A stretch of DNA of 32,326 nucleotides from an uncultured Lactobacillaceae bacterium. GTDB taxonomy: Bacteria; Bacillota; Bacilli; Lactobacillales; Lactobacillaceae. Shown piece after piece: positions 9,328 through 16,667 of this stretch. Each line of letters begins with the position of its first letter. Within the stretch, counting starts at the first letter, position 1. Below the pieces are notes generated by a model, which worked only from the letters and a program-made list of their open reading frames with translations, was not told the DNA's origin and did not search any database. The stretch spans positions 1-32,326 of the forward strand of contig CAKQCC010000007.1 of the NCBI GenBank assembly GCA_934216625.1, in the 5' to 3' direction. A program made the translations under genes and the position numbers.

Positions 9328-9864
9328 ATGAAGAAGACAATTTTAATTGTTGACGCCTACAACGTGATCGGGAGTTGGCCCCACTTAAATCGCCTTAAGT
9401 TAGCAAATCGGCTCGGTGACGCTCGTGATGAGCTGCTGCGCGAATTGGCTGATTTTAAAAAATACCGGAACGTTAAAATCATTGTGGTTTTTGACGCGAT
9501 GTACGTTCCGGGACTTTCCCAAAAGAATCGTCGTTACAACCTGAACGTGGTGTGGACCAGAAAGGACGAAACTGCGGATAGTTATATTGAAGCGTTCGTT
9601 CGGCATAAACGTTCCCGCTTTTTGAGAATCATCGTGGTCACTAGTGATGACGCTGAGCAATGGACGATCTTTTCGGCTGGCGCCCTCCGAATGCCCGACA
9701 GTGAATTGTGGGATTTGATTAAACAAACCCGTTACGAAATTAATCAGCAGGTCCGCAATTATCAAAATCAGAATCAGGTTCGCCGGGTCCCGTGGGACTC
9801 TAAGCAACTTAATGAACTGTCGAAGTTACGAAAAAAGCTTTCCGAACCGCATCGTCATCGTTAA
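9328..9864 (+). CDS. NYN domain ribonuclease, YacP/Rae1 family
   Basis: 178-aa PIN-like NYN-domain protein. In Bacillus subtilis the ortholog YacP (Rae1) is a ribosome-associated endoribonuclease. Seen here: the N-terminal acidic strand ILIVDAYNVIGSWP, a central VVFDAMYVPG, ETADSYIEAF, and VVTSDDAEQW, which together supply the conserved acidic metal-binding residues of the fold. The basic C-terminus (LRKKLSEPHRHR) may contact RNA. It lies 21 nt after rlmB and before sigH, the conserved position. The stop codon is embedded in a 13-bp perfect inverted repeat. Confidence 0.9.
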   Translation: MKKTILIVDAYNVIGSWPHLNRLKLANRLGDARDELLRELADFKKYRNVKIIVVFDAMYVPGLSQKNRRYNLNVVWTRKDETADSYIEAFVRHKRSRFLRIIVVTSDDAEQWTIFSAGALRMPDSELWDLIKQTRYEINQQVRNYQNQNQVRRVPWDSKQLNELSKLRKKLSEPHRHR

Positions 9865-9890
9865 CAATATAAAATAATTTATATTGTTAA
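9861..9890. repeat. AT-rich perfect inverted repeat over the yacP stop
   Basis: Arms TTAACAATATAAA (9861-9873) and TTTATATTGTTAA (9878-9890) are perfectly complementary with a 4-nt loop. The stop codon TAA (9862-9864) lies in the left arm. No T-tract follows, so it is not a standard terminator; it may protect or delimit the mRNA 3' end. Confidence 0.55.
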
Positions 9891-9899
9891 ATTGGTCTG
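9875..9899 (+). repeat. Intergenic repeat, copy 2 (downstream of yacP)
   Basis: 24 of 25 positions match 6622-6646 behind gltX; the only difference is T/G at the 12th position. Its first half is the right arm of the inverted repeat at 9861-9890. Unlike copy 1 it is not followed by a GC stem and T-tract. Confidence 0.6.
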
Positions 9900-9911
9900 C
9901 TAATTTAAAAC

Positions 9912-9941
9912 TTGCCATTCGTGATTTCCCTCTGATAGATT
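9912..9941 (+). promoter_or_regulatory. Putative proximal promoter of sigH
   Basis: TTGCCA (9912-9917) is followed after 18 nt by an extended -10, TGaTAGATT (9933-9941). The predicted start near 9948 would lie downstream of the left arm (9922-9932) of the hairpin that masks the sigH ribosome-binding site, so this transcript would escape the masking. Confidence 0.4.
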
Positions 9942-9973
9942 ATTTTTGGTGAATTTTTGATTGGGGGAAATCA
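9922..9973 (+). promoter_or_regulatory. Hairpin predicted to sequester the sigH ribosome-binding site
   Basis: TGATTTCCCTC (9922-9932) pairs with GGGGGAAATCA (9963-9973): 11 bp with one G-U, and a 30-nt AT-rich loop. The right arm contains the whole Shine-Dalgarno sequence (GGGGG, 9963-9967) of sigH and ends 3 nt before its GTG start. Confidence 0.5.
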
Positions 9974-9976
9974 AAA

Positions 9977-10570
9977 GTGAAGAAAAGTGTTACTGCCGGT
10001 CGCAGGGAAGATCAAAAGTTAATTTCTAAAATTAAAAATGATGATGATTTAAGTTTGATCCGGCTTTTTGATAAATACCTGCCGTTGGTTAAATCGTATT
10101 GGCAGAAGTATTTTATTAACGGGATGGACTTTGACGATTGGAAACAGGAAGCGATGATCGTCATGATTCGGCTGGTCAAACGGTATCGCTTATGTTCGAA
10201 AGTGAATTTTGGGATGTTTTACCGAACCGGACTACGCAATCGGTTTTTTGATTTAATTCGAAAGCAGAATGCTCAAAAACGGGTTCCGAATGATTCACTT
10301 TCGTCATTTAGCGCTCACGAAAGTTATTATGCTGACGTTTTAAAGGATTTAAAAGCGACCCGGCCGGATAATTCCATTTTGATCGACGAAAAACTAAAAC
10401 AGGTCATTTTGAACTGTTCGGCGTTTGAGCGGAAAATTTTGTTATCGATTATTAATCACCATTCCTTTAAGCAGATTGCTGAGACTAATCGATGTTCGGT
10501 TAGCAAAGTTTACAGTGCTTTTGCCAGGTGTAAATCTAAATTCCGGAGCTTAGACCGAATTGACTGTTAA
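9977..10570 (+). CDS. sigH: Sigma-70 family RNA polymerase sigma factor, SigH/ComX-like
   Basis: 197-aa sigma factor of the SigH type. Region 2-like sequence (FDKYLPLVKSYWQKYF, MDFDDWKQEAMIVMIRLVKRY, FYRTGLRNRFFDLIRKQNAQKR) is followed by a C-terminal region 4 helix-turn-helix (FERKILLSIINHHSFKQIAETNRCSVSKVYSAFARCKSKF). Identification rests on these plus position: between yacP and rpmG-secE-nusG is the standard sigH locus of Firmicutes. In lactobacilli SigH/ComX-like factors control late competence genes in the cases studied. The start is GTG behind GGGGG. Translation may be controlled by the hairpin at 9922-9973. Confidence 0.88.
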   Translation: MKKSVTAGRREDQKLISKIKNDDDLSLIRLFDKYLPLVKSYWQKYFINGMDFDDWKQEAMIVMIRLVKRYRLCSKVNFGMFYRTGLRNRFFDLIRKQNAQKRVPNDSLSSFSAHESYYADVLKDLKATRPDNSILIDEKLKQVILNCSAFERKILLSIINHHSFKQIAETNRCSVSKVYSAFARCKSKFRSLDRIDC

Positions 10571-10588
10571 AGCTTGAAATGATACCAT
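10560..10588 (+). promoter_or_regulatory. Putative promoter for rpmG-secE-nusG
   Basis: TTGACT (10560-10565), 17 nt, then TACCAT (10583-10588) preceded by TG at 10580-10581 (extended -10). The -35 overlaps the sigH stop region. The -10 region shares TGAAATGATAC with the rplK promoter at 11570-11578. Confidence 0.5.
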
Positions 10589-10612
10589 AATTTTGATTAC
10601 GGGGGTAGTTAG

Positions 10613-10762
10613 ATGGCCAAACGAAAGGCTGCTCTGGCATGCTCAGTGTGCGGAGCCAGAAATTATATGATTACTGTTGATCCAGACTCGCCGAAGCGTC
10701 TGGAATTAAGAAAATTCTGCAAGCATTGCGGTAAATACACTTTGCATAAAGAAACCCGTTAA
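10613..10762 (+). CDS. rpmG: 50S ribosomal protein L33
   Basis: 49-aa ribosomal protein found directly in the sequence between sigH and secE. It begins [18 protein letters not shown] and ends [11 protein letters not shown]. Four cysteines (10, 13, 36, 39) in two CxxC pairs form the zinc ribbon of the zinc-binding type of L33. The ribosome-binding site is GGGGG around 10601-10605. rpmG immediately before secE and nusG is a conserved arrangement. The stop overlaps the A of an ATG that is not the secE start. Confidence 0.95.
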   Translation: MAKRKAALACSVCGARNYMITVDPDSPKRLELRKFCKHCGKYTLHKETR

Positions 10763-10773
10763 TGGAGGATAAC

Positions 10774-10947
10774 ATGAGATTATTTAGTTTTTTAAGCAGT
10801 GTAAAGGAAGAAATGAAGAAAGTGGTTTGGCCTAACGCTTACCAGACTAAGCGTGATACTTCGATTGTGATCGGGACTTCCATTTTCTTCGCGATTTTCT
10901 TCGCGATTATTGATGGCATTTTACAGTCATTATTGGGGTTATTATAA
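10774..10947 (+). CDS. secE: Preprotein translocase subunit SecE
   Basis: 57-aa small subunit of the SecYEG channel in the cytoplasmic membrane. The N-terminal amphipathic segment SFLSSVKEEMKKVVWPN carries the conserved K-x-x-W-P signature and is followed by a single membrane helix (about residues 31-56, IVIGTSIFFAIFFAIIDGI). The start at 10774 is chosen over an in-frame ATG at 10762 because GGAGG at 10764-10768 lies 5 nt before it and the upstream ATG overlaps the rpmG stop. Its neighbours are rpmG and nusG. Confidence 0.93.
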   Translation: MRLFSFLSSVKEEMKKVVWPNAYQTKRDTSIVIGTSIFFAIFFAIIDGILQSLLGLL

Positions 10948-10990
10948 ATTTCATAACGCTAGATCATGAGTAAAAAGGAGCAGAATTAGA

Positions 10991-11545
10991 ATGGAATCGA
11001 CCAAAAAACGATGGTACGTTGTCCACACCTATTCTGGATACGAAAATCGGGTTAAAAATAATCTTGAATCCAGAGAAAAATCAATGGGAATGACTGATTA
11101 TATTTTTAGGGTAGTTATTCCCGCAACCCCCGAAAGAGTTACTGATAAAAAAGGCAACCAAAGCATCAAAATGGATAAAACCTTTCCAGGATACGTAATT
11201 GTTGAAATGATTATGACTGACGAATCCTGGTATATTGTTCGGAATACTCCTGGTGTAACCGGCTTCTTAGGATCTCACGGTCAGGGAAGTAAACCGGTCC
11301 CGCTGCTCGACAGTGAAGTCAAATTAATTTTGAACCGCTTGCAAGAAAAGAAGCCGGAAAATGAAACTAAGCTAAACGCAAAAGTTGGCGATACGGTAAC
11401 AATTACCGCGGGTGCCTTTTCTGGTTTGTCTGGCAAAATTACCGATATTAATGCCGATCAAGCTAAATTAAACGTCAATATTAATATGTTTGGTCGAGAA
11501 ACCAATACTCAGCTTAAATTTGGCGAAGTTAAACCGGTTGTCTAA
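10991..11545 (+). CDS. nusG: Transcription termination/antitermination factor NusG
   Basis: 184-aa NusG that binds RNA polymerase and influences pausing and termination. The N-terminal NGN domain has KRWYVVHTYSGYENRVKNNLE, FPGYVIVEM and WYIVRNTPGVTGFLG. The C-terminal KOW domain follows (KVGDTVTITAGAFSGLSGKI, FGRETNTQLKFGEVKPV). Both are normal length. It follows secE by 43 nt and AAAAAGGAG precedes the ATG. rplK follows after a 122-nt gap with its own promoter and leader. Confidence 0.97.
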   Translation: MESTKKRWYVVHTYSGYENRVKNNLESREKSMGMTDYIFRVVIPATPERVTDKKGNQSIKMDKTFPGYVIVEMIMTDESWYIVRNTPGVTGFLGSHGQGSKPVPLLDSEVKLILNRLQEKKPENETKLNAKVGDTVTITAGAFSGLSGKITDINADQAKLNVNINMFGRETNTQLKFGEVKPVV

Positions 11546-11569
11546 ATTGTTTATTTTTTAGTGATGAAA

Positions 11570-11578
11570 TGATACAAT
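11570..11578 (+). promoter_or_regulatory. Extended -10 promoter for rplK-rplA
   Basis: TGaTACAAT at 11570-11578, about 30 nt upstream of the structured leader. A weak -35 candidate lies near 11548-11555. The TGAAATGATAC core is shared with the rpmG promoter. Confidence 0.5.
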
Positions 11579-11606
11579 ACTAATGAACTTCGATTTAATC
11601 GAATTA

Positions 11607-11643
11607 TGTGGGAGGAGAAATTATTTTTCTCCAATTCACCACA
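11607..11643 (+). promoter_or_regulatory. rplK leader hairpin, probable L1-type autoregulatory site
   Basis: Outer stem TGTGG (11607-11611)/CCACA (11639-11643) and inner stem GGAGAAA (11614-11620)/TTTCTCC flank an asymmetric internal loop with GA. The GTGGGAGG...CCAC framework recurs upstream of rplA. In studied bacteria L1 represses rplK-rplA by binding an rRNA-mimic in the mRNA; assignment here is by structure and position. Confidence 0.5.
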
Positions 11644-11667
11644 CACGGACTTAAGGAGGTATGTCTC

Positions 11668-12093
11668 GTGGCTAAGCAAGTAGCTAACGTAGTTAAATTA
11701 CAGATCCCAGCGGGGAAAGCAACTCCTGCTCCTCCAGTTGGCCCAGCATTAGGTCAAGCTGGAATTAATATTATGGGCTTTACTAAGCAATTTAATGCTA
11801 AGACTGCTAGTCAGAAGGGAACCATCGTTCCAGTTGTGATTAGTGTTTATGCTGATCACACGTTTTCTTTCGTAGTTAAGACTCCACCAGCTTCAGTATT
11901 ATTGAAGAAAGCAGCTGGAGTTAAGAGCGGTTCTGGTACCCCGAATACTAAGCATGTTGGTAACGTCAGTGAAGATGACGTTAAGAAAATTGCTCAGACT
12001 AAGTTAAAGGATTTGAACGCCAGTAACGTTGAATCGGCAATGCGGATGATTGAAGGAACCGCCCGGAGTATGGGAATTACCGTTAAAAAGTAA
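11668..12093 (+). CDS. rplK: 50S ribosomal protein L11
   Basis: 141-aa L11, part of the GTPase-associated centre of the large subunit. The GTG at 11668 is the start because AAGGAGGT (11653-11660) lies 7 nt upstream and the protein then begins [17 protein letters not shown], as in homologs. The longer open frame from 11608 runs through the leader hairpin. Family motifs: [19 protein letters not shown] and the C-terminal rRNA-binding domain with [13 protein letters not shown] and GTARSMGI. rplA follows in the same transcript after 75 nt. Confidence 0.97.
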   Translation: MAKQVANVVKLQIPAGKATPAPPVGPALGQAGINIMGFTKQFNAKTASQKGTIVPVVISVYADHTFSFVVKTPPASVLLKKAAGVKSGSGTPNTKHVGNVSEDDVKKIAQTKLKDLNASNVESAMRMIEGTARSMGITVKK

Positions 12094-12103
12094 TTTGAAT
12101 CCC

Positions 12104-12151
12104 AGGTCATTAAAATGACTTGCCGTGGGAGGTTTGATCCGTTACAACCAC
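12104..12151 (+). promoter_or_regulatory. rplA leader, second L1-type RNA site with preceding hairpin
   Basis: GTGG (12125-12128) pairs with CCAC (12148-12151) around GAGG and GATCC elements. This matches the conserved Firmicutes sequence before rplA that resembles the 23S rRNA site of L1. A small stem (AGGTCATT/AATGACTT, one G-U) precedes it. AAGGAGG of rplA follows within 10 nt, so L1 binding could block rplA translation. Confidence 0.5.
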
Positions 12152-12168
12152 AATAAGGAGGAATTATA

Positions 12169-12861
12169 ATGGCTCGCAAGCGAGGTAAAAAATACCAAAA
12201 CGCTTTAAAGCAAGTTGATCAATCAAAGGCTTATTCAGTTGAAGATGCCGTTAATTTAGTTAAAAAGATTGATTATGCTAAATTTGATGCGACCGTTGAA
12301 GTTGCTTTCAATTTAAACGTTGATACTAAACAAGCTGATCAGCAATTACGTGGTGCCGTGGTTTTACCAAACGGAACCGGTAAAAAGCAAACCGTGATCG
12401 TCTTTGCAAAGGGTGATCAAGCTAAGGCTGCTAAAGCTGCTGGTGCTGATTACGTCGGTGACAGTGATTTAGCTAAAAAGATCCAAGGCGGTTGGTTAGG
12501 TTTCGATGTTGCCGTAGCAACACCAGACATGATGCCAACCGTTGGTCGTTTAGGTCGGATTTTAGGCCCGAAAGGCTTAATGCCGAACCCCAAGACCGGT
12601 ACCGTAACGATGAACGTTTCGAAAGCGGTCAAAGACGCTAAATCCGGTAAGGTTACTTACCGAACCGACCGTGATGGAAACGTTGCCGTAATTATTGGTA
12701 AAGTTTCGTTTGACGCTCCAAAGTTAGTTGAAAACTTTAAGACGATTGAAAACGTAATTGCGAAGAATCGTCCGGCTTCGGTTAAAGGTGATTATGTCAA
12801 GAACATTTCAATTTCTTCAACCTTTGGTCCTGGAGTTAAAGTTGCTTTGAGTTCGTTTTAA
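12169..12861 (+). CDS. rplA: 50S ribosomal protein L1
   Basis: 230-aa L1, which forms the L1 stalk at the E-site and usually represses its own operon. It begins [17 protein letters not shown]. Typical blocks: [30 protein letters not shown], then [19 protein letters not shown] in the second domain, and a C-terminal [22 protein letters not shown] lies upstream of the ATG. The gene follows rplK and is followed by the L10 leader of rplJ-rplL. Confidence 0.98.
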   Translation: MARKRGKKYQNALKQVDQSKAYSVEDAVNLVKKIDYAKFDATVEVAFNLNVDTKQADQQLRGAVVLPNGTGKKQTVIVFAKGDQAKAAKAAGADYVGDSDLAKKIQGGWLGFDVAVATPDMMPTVGRLGRILGPKGLMPNPKTGTVTMNVSKAVKDAKSGKVTYRTDRDGNVAVIIGKVSFDAPKLVENFKTIENVIAKNRPASVKGDYVKNISISSTFGPGVKVALSSF

Positions 12862-12885
12862 CTTATTTTGAAAAATCAAAAATGT

Positions 12886-12989
12886 TCTGCCTAAGACTCA
12901 GGTGGTTTAGCCTCAATTAGACCTGCCGAGGAGAACGAACGAAAGATTCGTTGATTCTCTGTGTCTAGGTGGGCACGGAGATTTTTTGT
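12886..12989 (+). promoter_or_regulatory. L10(L12) ribosomal-protein leader with attenuator
   Basis: The leader contains the recognised kink-turn core around CCTAAGACTCAGGTGG, TTTAGCCTCAATTAGACC and TGCCGAGGAGAACG, where the L10-(L12) complex binds mRNA. It ends in a terminator-like stem, TCTCTGTG with CACGGAGA (12956-12963/12974-12981), followed by six T residues. Binding of excess L10-L12 is expected to favour termination, setting rplJ-rplL level. Confidence 0.85.
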
Positions 12990-13017
12990 TAACTAAAATT
13001 AATTGGGAGGTGAAACT

Positions 13018-13530
13018 ATGAAGAAAGCAGTTTTAGATGCCAAAAAGAAAGACGTTAAGCAAGTTGCTGATTTACTTAAGAATTCCGCTTCCGCAATCGT
13101 AGTTGATTATCGAGGATTAAAAGTTGGTCAAATGACTGATTTACGGAAGTCAATGTATAAGTCAGACGTTGTTTTTCACGTAATTAAGAATAATATTTTG
13201 GTTCGTGCCGCTAAAGAAGCTGGTTATGATGATTTCGAAAAATTAGCTAAAGGACCAACCGCAGTGGCCTTTTCTAAGAAAGATCCGATTGCACCAGCTA
13301 AGATTTTAAAGAAATTTATTGACGCAACTAAAGTTATTGAATTTAAAGGCGGCATGATCGAAAAGAAAATGGTTCCAGTCAAGACGATTGAAACTTACGC
13401 TTCCTTACCAAGCCGCAAAGAGTTGTTATCTACTCTTGCCAATATCTTACAGGATCCAATCAGGAAAGTTGCTTTGTTGGTTAAAGCACTTCATGATAAG
13501 AAGGCAAAAGCAGATCAAGGTGCAGCTTAA
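13018..13530 (+). CDS. rplJ: 50S ribosomal protein L10
   Basis: 170-aa base of the L7/L12 stalk. ATG 13018 is chosen because GGGAGGTG lies just upstream and the protein then starts MKKAVLDAKKKDVKQVADLL; the in-frame codon at 13003 lies inside the ribosome-binding site region. The rRNA-binding N-terminal domain has AIVVDYRGLKVGQMTDLRK, and the C-terminal helix that binds L12 dimers has LLSTLANILQDPIRKVALLVKAL. rplL follows after 33 nt. Regulation is through the upstream L10 leader. Confidence 0.97.
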   Translation: MKKAVLDAKKKDVKQVADLLKNSASAIVVDYRGLKVGQMTDLRKSMYKSDVVFHVIKNNILVRAAKEAGYDDFEKLAKGPTAVAFSKKDPIAPAKILKKFIDATKVIEFKGGMIEKKMVPVKTIETYASLPSRKELLSTLANILQDPIRKVALLVKALHDKKAKADQGAA

Positions 13531-13563
13531 TTAATCGAATTATTACATTAGGAGGAAATCAAA

Positions 13564-13932
13564 ATGGCTTTTGATAAAGATAACATTATTTCACAATTAA
13601 AAGAAGCTAAAATTACTGATTTAAACGATTTAGTTAAATCAATCGAAAAAGAATTTGGCGTTAAAGCTGCAGTTGCAGCTGCTCCTGCCGGTGGCGGCAA
13701 CGCTGGCGGCGGTGCTTCCAAGAGTGCTTTTGACGTTGAATTAACTGAACCTGGCCAGGCTAAGATCAAGGCAATTAAAGCCGTTCATGACATTACTGGC
13801 AAGGGCTTAAAGGATTCTAAAGACTTAGTTGACGGTGCTCCTTCCATCTTAAAGAAAGGTGTCAAGAAGGCTGACGCTAAGAAGATGAAGGCTACTTTAG
13901 AAAAGGCCGGTGCTACCGTAACCTTAAAGTAA
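13564..13932 (+). CDS. rplL: 50S ribosomal protein L7/L12
   Basis: 122-aa stalk protein that recruits translational GTPases. It has an N-terminal dimerisation helix pair, an Ala/Gly-rich hinge ([17 protein letters not shown]) and a C-terminal domain with [28 protein letters not shown], where most homologs have GLKEAK. A strong AGGAGG precedes the ATG. Last gene of rplJ-rplL; a strong terminator follows. Confidence 0.97.
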   Translation: MAFDKDNIISQLKEAKITDLNDLVKSIEKEFGVKAAVAAAPAGGGNAGGGASKSAFDVELTEPGQAKIKAIKAVHDITGKGLKDSKDLVDGAPSILKKGVKKADAKKMKATLEKAGATVTLK

Positions 13933-13956
13933 TCGTCTAGCTAAACCTAAAATTAA

Positions 13957-13996
13957 AGGGCGTGCAACATGCTTAAAATGTTGCACGTCTTTTTTG
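13957..13996 (+). terminator. Rho-independent terminator of rplJ-rplL
   Basis: CGTGCAACAT (13961-13970) pairs perfectly with ATGTTGCACG (13978-13987), extended by further pairs including G-U, with a 7-nt loop and a following run of T residues. Confidence 0.92.
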
Positions 13997-14023
13997 TTTG
14001 AGTTTATAATGGTTTTTGGCCGT

Positions 14024-14029
14024 TATAAT
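14024..14029 (+). promoter_or_regulatory. Putative -10 element of the mprF promoter
   Basis: A perfect TATAAT at 14024-14029 lies 36 nt before mprF and after the rplL terminator. The best -35-like match (TTGAGT, 13998-14003) is 20 nt away, so the promoter is weakly supported apart from the -10. Confidence 0.4.
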
Positions 14030-14064
14030 TCTAACCGAAATAATGATTAATGGAGGATTTCTAG

Positions 14065-16653
14065 TTGAGAACTTTTTATCACCGAACGATTAACTGGAGT
14101 CAAAAACACTTTACAGCGATCAAATTATGGCTAGCGTTAATTATTTTGGTGGTCGTAATTCACATTGCTTCTGGGATCGTGACTAAAGTCAGTGGTGCTA
14201 AAATGCACGCGGCCTTTGCAACCCAGACGCCGTTATCCTTAATTACGTTGCTAATTTTGGGGTTCGTTTCGGTTTTGCCAATGCTAACCTATGATTTTTC
14301 GATGGTCGATTTGCTGCCCCATCGTTTCAAAACCGGTTACGTAATTAAGAGTGGCTGGATCGTTAATACCTTAACTAACATTGCCGGTTTCGGCGGTTTT
14401 CTAGGTTCCAGTTTACGGGCTCATTTTTACAGTAACGGGGCCTCGAAAAAACAAATCATTGCGGCGCTGTCAAAAGTGGCGTTATTTTTGTTGGCTGGTT
14501 TGTCAACCTATTGTCTGATTTCGTTAATTATGATCTTCGGCTTTGGAATTGACGAACGGTTTGCTAAATACTGGTACTGGTTACTAGGCGGCGGAATTTA
14601 TTTCCCGGCCATTTTTATTTTTACCAGGTTAAACAATTTTAAATTCTTTGACGATTTAACTTTGAATCGTGAATTGAAATTAATCCTGGGCTCCTGTTGT
14701 GAATGGGGTGGTTGTGCATCGCTATTTATTATTATCGGTGCTCTGATGAACGTTCACCTGAATTTGTTAGCGGTCTTTCCGCTTTTCGTAATTGCTAACG
14801 TGGCCGGGGTCGTGTCAATGCTTCCCGGTGGCTTAGGTTCGTTTGATTCGTTCATGATCATTGAGTTAAGTGCAATGGGGCTTTCCACCAGTACCGCAGT
14901 GGTTTGGATCCTGCTGTACCGAGCTTTCTATTATTTTGCTCCGGTGACGATTGGGATCGTTTTGCTGGCTCATGATACGTGCCACCGAATTAACCAGTTC
15001 CTGGACGGAATTCCGGCCATTATTTTGCACCGAACCGCTCAAATTGTGTTAACCGGCTTCATGTATTTTTCCGGGATTATGATGATTTTATTGGCGACGG
15101 TGCCCAATTATGCTTTAGTGAATAAAGTTTACCTCTCGCTTGAGCCTTACACGTTTTACTTCTTGGATGAACTGACCAACATGATTTTCGCGTTCGTCCT
15201 GATTGGTTTAGCACGTGGCATTGGCTCCCGAATCAAAAAGGCGTTTTGGCCAACCGCGGTGGTCTTGGTAATTGCGATGATGAATTCACTCTGGAAAGAA
15301 AATTTCCCGGTTAGCATGTGCATCACCTTTGCCTTGATTTTACTTTGCTTGTGGTTGTCGAAGAGCTGCCTTTATCGTGAAAAACTTTCGTATTCATGGG
15401 GTCAAGTAATCATGGATTCGATTGTTTTCGGGATTACTTTTCTGATTTATCTGGTAATCGGGGTTTATACTCGTTATCGTTACGCACTTTTGCATTTTAA
15501 AAACGTTTACCTGCTGCCTTCTTACCAAGTGTGGTTTGTTGGCTTTCTGGGTTTAATTATCGCGGCACTGATTTTGATTATTATTTACCGGTTCCTGTCA
15601 CATCACAAGGCTGATTGGCTTAATCAACCGATTGATTTAAAACGGGTCCGCAATGTTATTAAAACGTTTGGCGGAAACGAAGTCAGTCACTTGGCGTTTG
15701 TTCGTGATAAACAAGCTTATTTTTATCGTGAACATCATAGAGATCAGTTGTTCTTCATGTTTAAACAAAAGGCTAACAAATTGATTATCATGGGTGAACC
15801 GGTTGGCAATCAAGCTAAAGTTAGCCAAGCGGTTGATCAATTTATGAACGATGCTGATAAGTTAGGCTTGTCACTGGTCTTTTACGAAGTTGGCGAGCGG
15901 TTTACGATGCTACTGCACGAAAAAGGTTTTGATTTTACTAAATTTGGTGAAGAAGGTTTTGTTGACCTGCCCAGTTTTAATCTAGTGGGCCGAAAGCACC
16001 GTGGTGATCGAGCGTTAATTCATAAATTTACCCGGGACCATTATCAATTTGAAATCGTTAAACCACCGTTTCAGAAGGACTTCATGCGGATTTTGAAGCA
16101 AATCTCTGATGATTGGCTAGACGGTCAGCAGGAAAAGGGCTTTTCACTGGGTTATTTTGATCCTGATTACTTGAATCAAGCCCCAATCGCAATTATGAAA
16201 GATGCAAACGGTAAAATTGTTTCGTTCGCTAATTTAATGCCAACCGGCAATCACAACGTGACTTCGATTGATTTAATGCGCTCAAGTCAGTCGGCCCCCT
16301 CCGGAATCATGGACGGAATCTTCATTAACTTGTTTAAGCGTGCTCGCGATGATGGTTACCAAGTCTTTAATCTTGGAATGGCGCCGTTGTCTAACGTCGG
16401 TAAATCGAAATTCAGCTTCGTTGACGAAAAAATTGCCCATTTGATTTTCAAGTATGGATATAAATTTTATAGTTTCCAGGGCTTACGGGCTTACAAGAAT
16501 AAATTCGTGGCAACTTGGAAATCCCGTTACATCGTTTACCGCCGCCGAAGTTCGTTAGTGTTTACGATGCTCCAGTTATTGCTGCTGGTTAATCAGCGGG
16601 TTCACAAACGGGATCACCGGTCTTCATTAATTAGGATTTTCGCCAATAATTAA
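14065..16653 (+). CDS. mprF: Phosphatidylglycerol lysyltransferase / flippase MprF
   Basis: 862-aa bifunctional membrane protein. It adds lysine from Lys-tRNA to phosphatidylglycerol and flips the product outward, lowering negative surface charge and giving resistance to cationic peptides. The N-terminal ~520 residues hold many membrane helices, including the flippase-type segment with GVVSMLPGGLGSFDSFMI. The C-terminal ~340 residues are the cytosolic GNAT-fold synthase domain, with FYREHHRDQLFFMFK, MGEPVG, FANLMPTGNHNVTSIDLMR and GLRAYKNKFVATWKSRYIVY. The start is TTG with GGAGG upstream. The amino acid specificity (Lys or Ala) cannot be read from sequence. It has its own promoter region and converges on nrdF. 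Confidence 0.93.
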   Translation: MRTFYHRTINWSQKHFTAIKLWLALIILVVVIHIASGIVTKVSGAKMHAAFATQTPLSLITLLILGFVSVLPMLTYDFSMVDLLPHRFKTGYVIKSGWIVNTLTNIAGFGGFLGSSLRAHFYSNGASKKQIIAALSKVALFLLAGLSTYCLISLIMIFGFGIDERFAKYWYWLLGGGIYFPAIFIFTRLNNFKFFDDLTLNRELKLILGSCCEWGGCASLFIIIGALMNVHLNLLAVFPLFVIANVAGVVSMLPGGLGSFDSFMIIELSAMGLSTSTAVVWILLYRAFYYFAPVTIGIVLLAHDTCHRINQFLDGIPAIILHRTAQIVLTGFMYFSGIMMILLATVPNYALVNKVYLSLEPYTFYFLDELTNMIFAFVLIGLARGIGSRIKKAFWPTAVVLVIAMMNSLWKENFPVSMCITFALILLCLWLSKSCLYREKLSYSWGQVIMDSIVFGITFLIYLVIGVYTRYRYALLHFKNVYLLPSYQVWFVGFLGLIIAALILIIIYRFLSHHKADWLNQPIDLKRVRNVIKTFGGNEVSHLAFVRDKQAYFYREHHRDQLFFMFKQKANKLIIMGEPVGNQAKVSQAVDQFMNDADKLGLSLVFYEVGERFTMLLHEKGFDFTKFGEEGFVDLPSFNLVGRKHRGDRALIHKFTRDHYQFEIVKPPFQKDFMRILKQISDDWLDGQQEKGFSLGYFDPDYLNQAPIAIMKDANGKIVSFANLMPTGNHNVTSIDLMRSSQSAPSGIMDGIFINLFKRARDDGYQVFNLGMAPLSNVGKSKFSFVDEKIAHLIFKYGYKFYSFQGLRAYKNKFVATWKSRYIVYRRRSSLVFTMLQLLLLVNQRVHKRDHRSSLIRIFANN

Positions 16654-16667
16654 TGAAAAAATAAATT

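Noticed and set aside
9400..9807. 135-aa open frame on the minus strand within yacP
   Set aside because: Fully antisense to a well-supported gene, with no ribosome-binding site, recognisable motif or operon context.
10762..10773. Earlier secE start at ATG 10762
   Set aside because: It overlaps the rpmG stop and would place the GGAGG inside the coding sequence; ATG 10774 fits the family N-terminus.
11608..11667. Longer L11 reading frame from 11608
   Set aside because: The extra 20 residues are encoded by the leader hairpin; GTG 11668 has an ideal ribosome-binding site and the family N-terminus.
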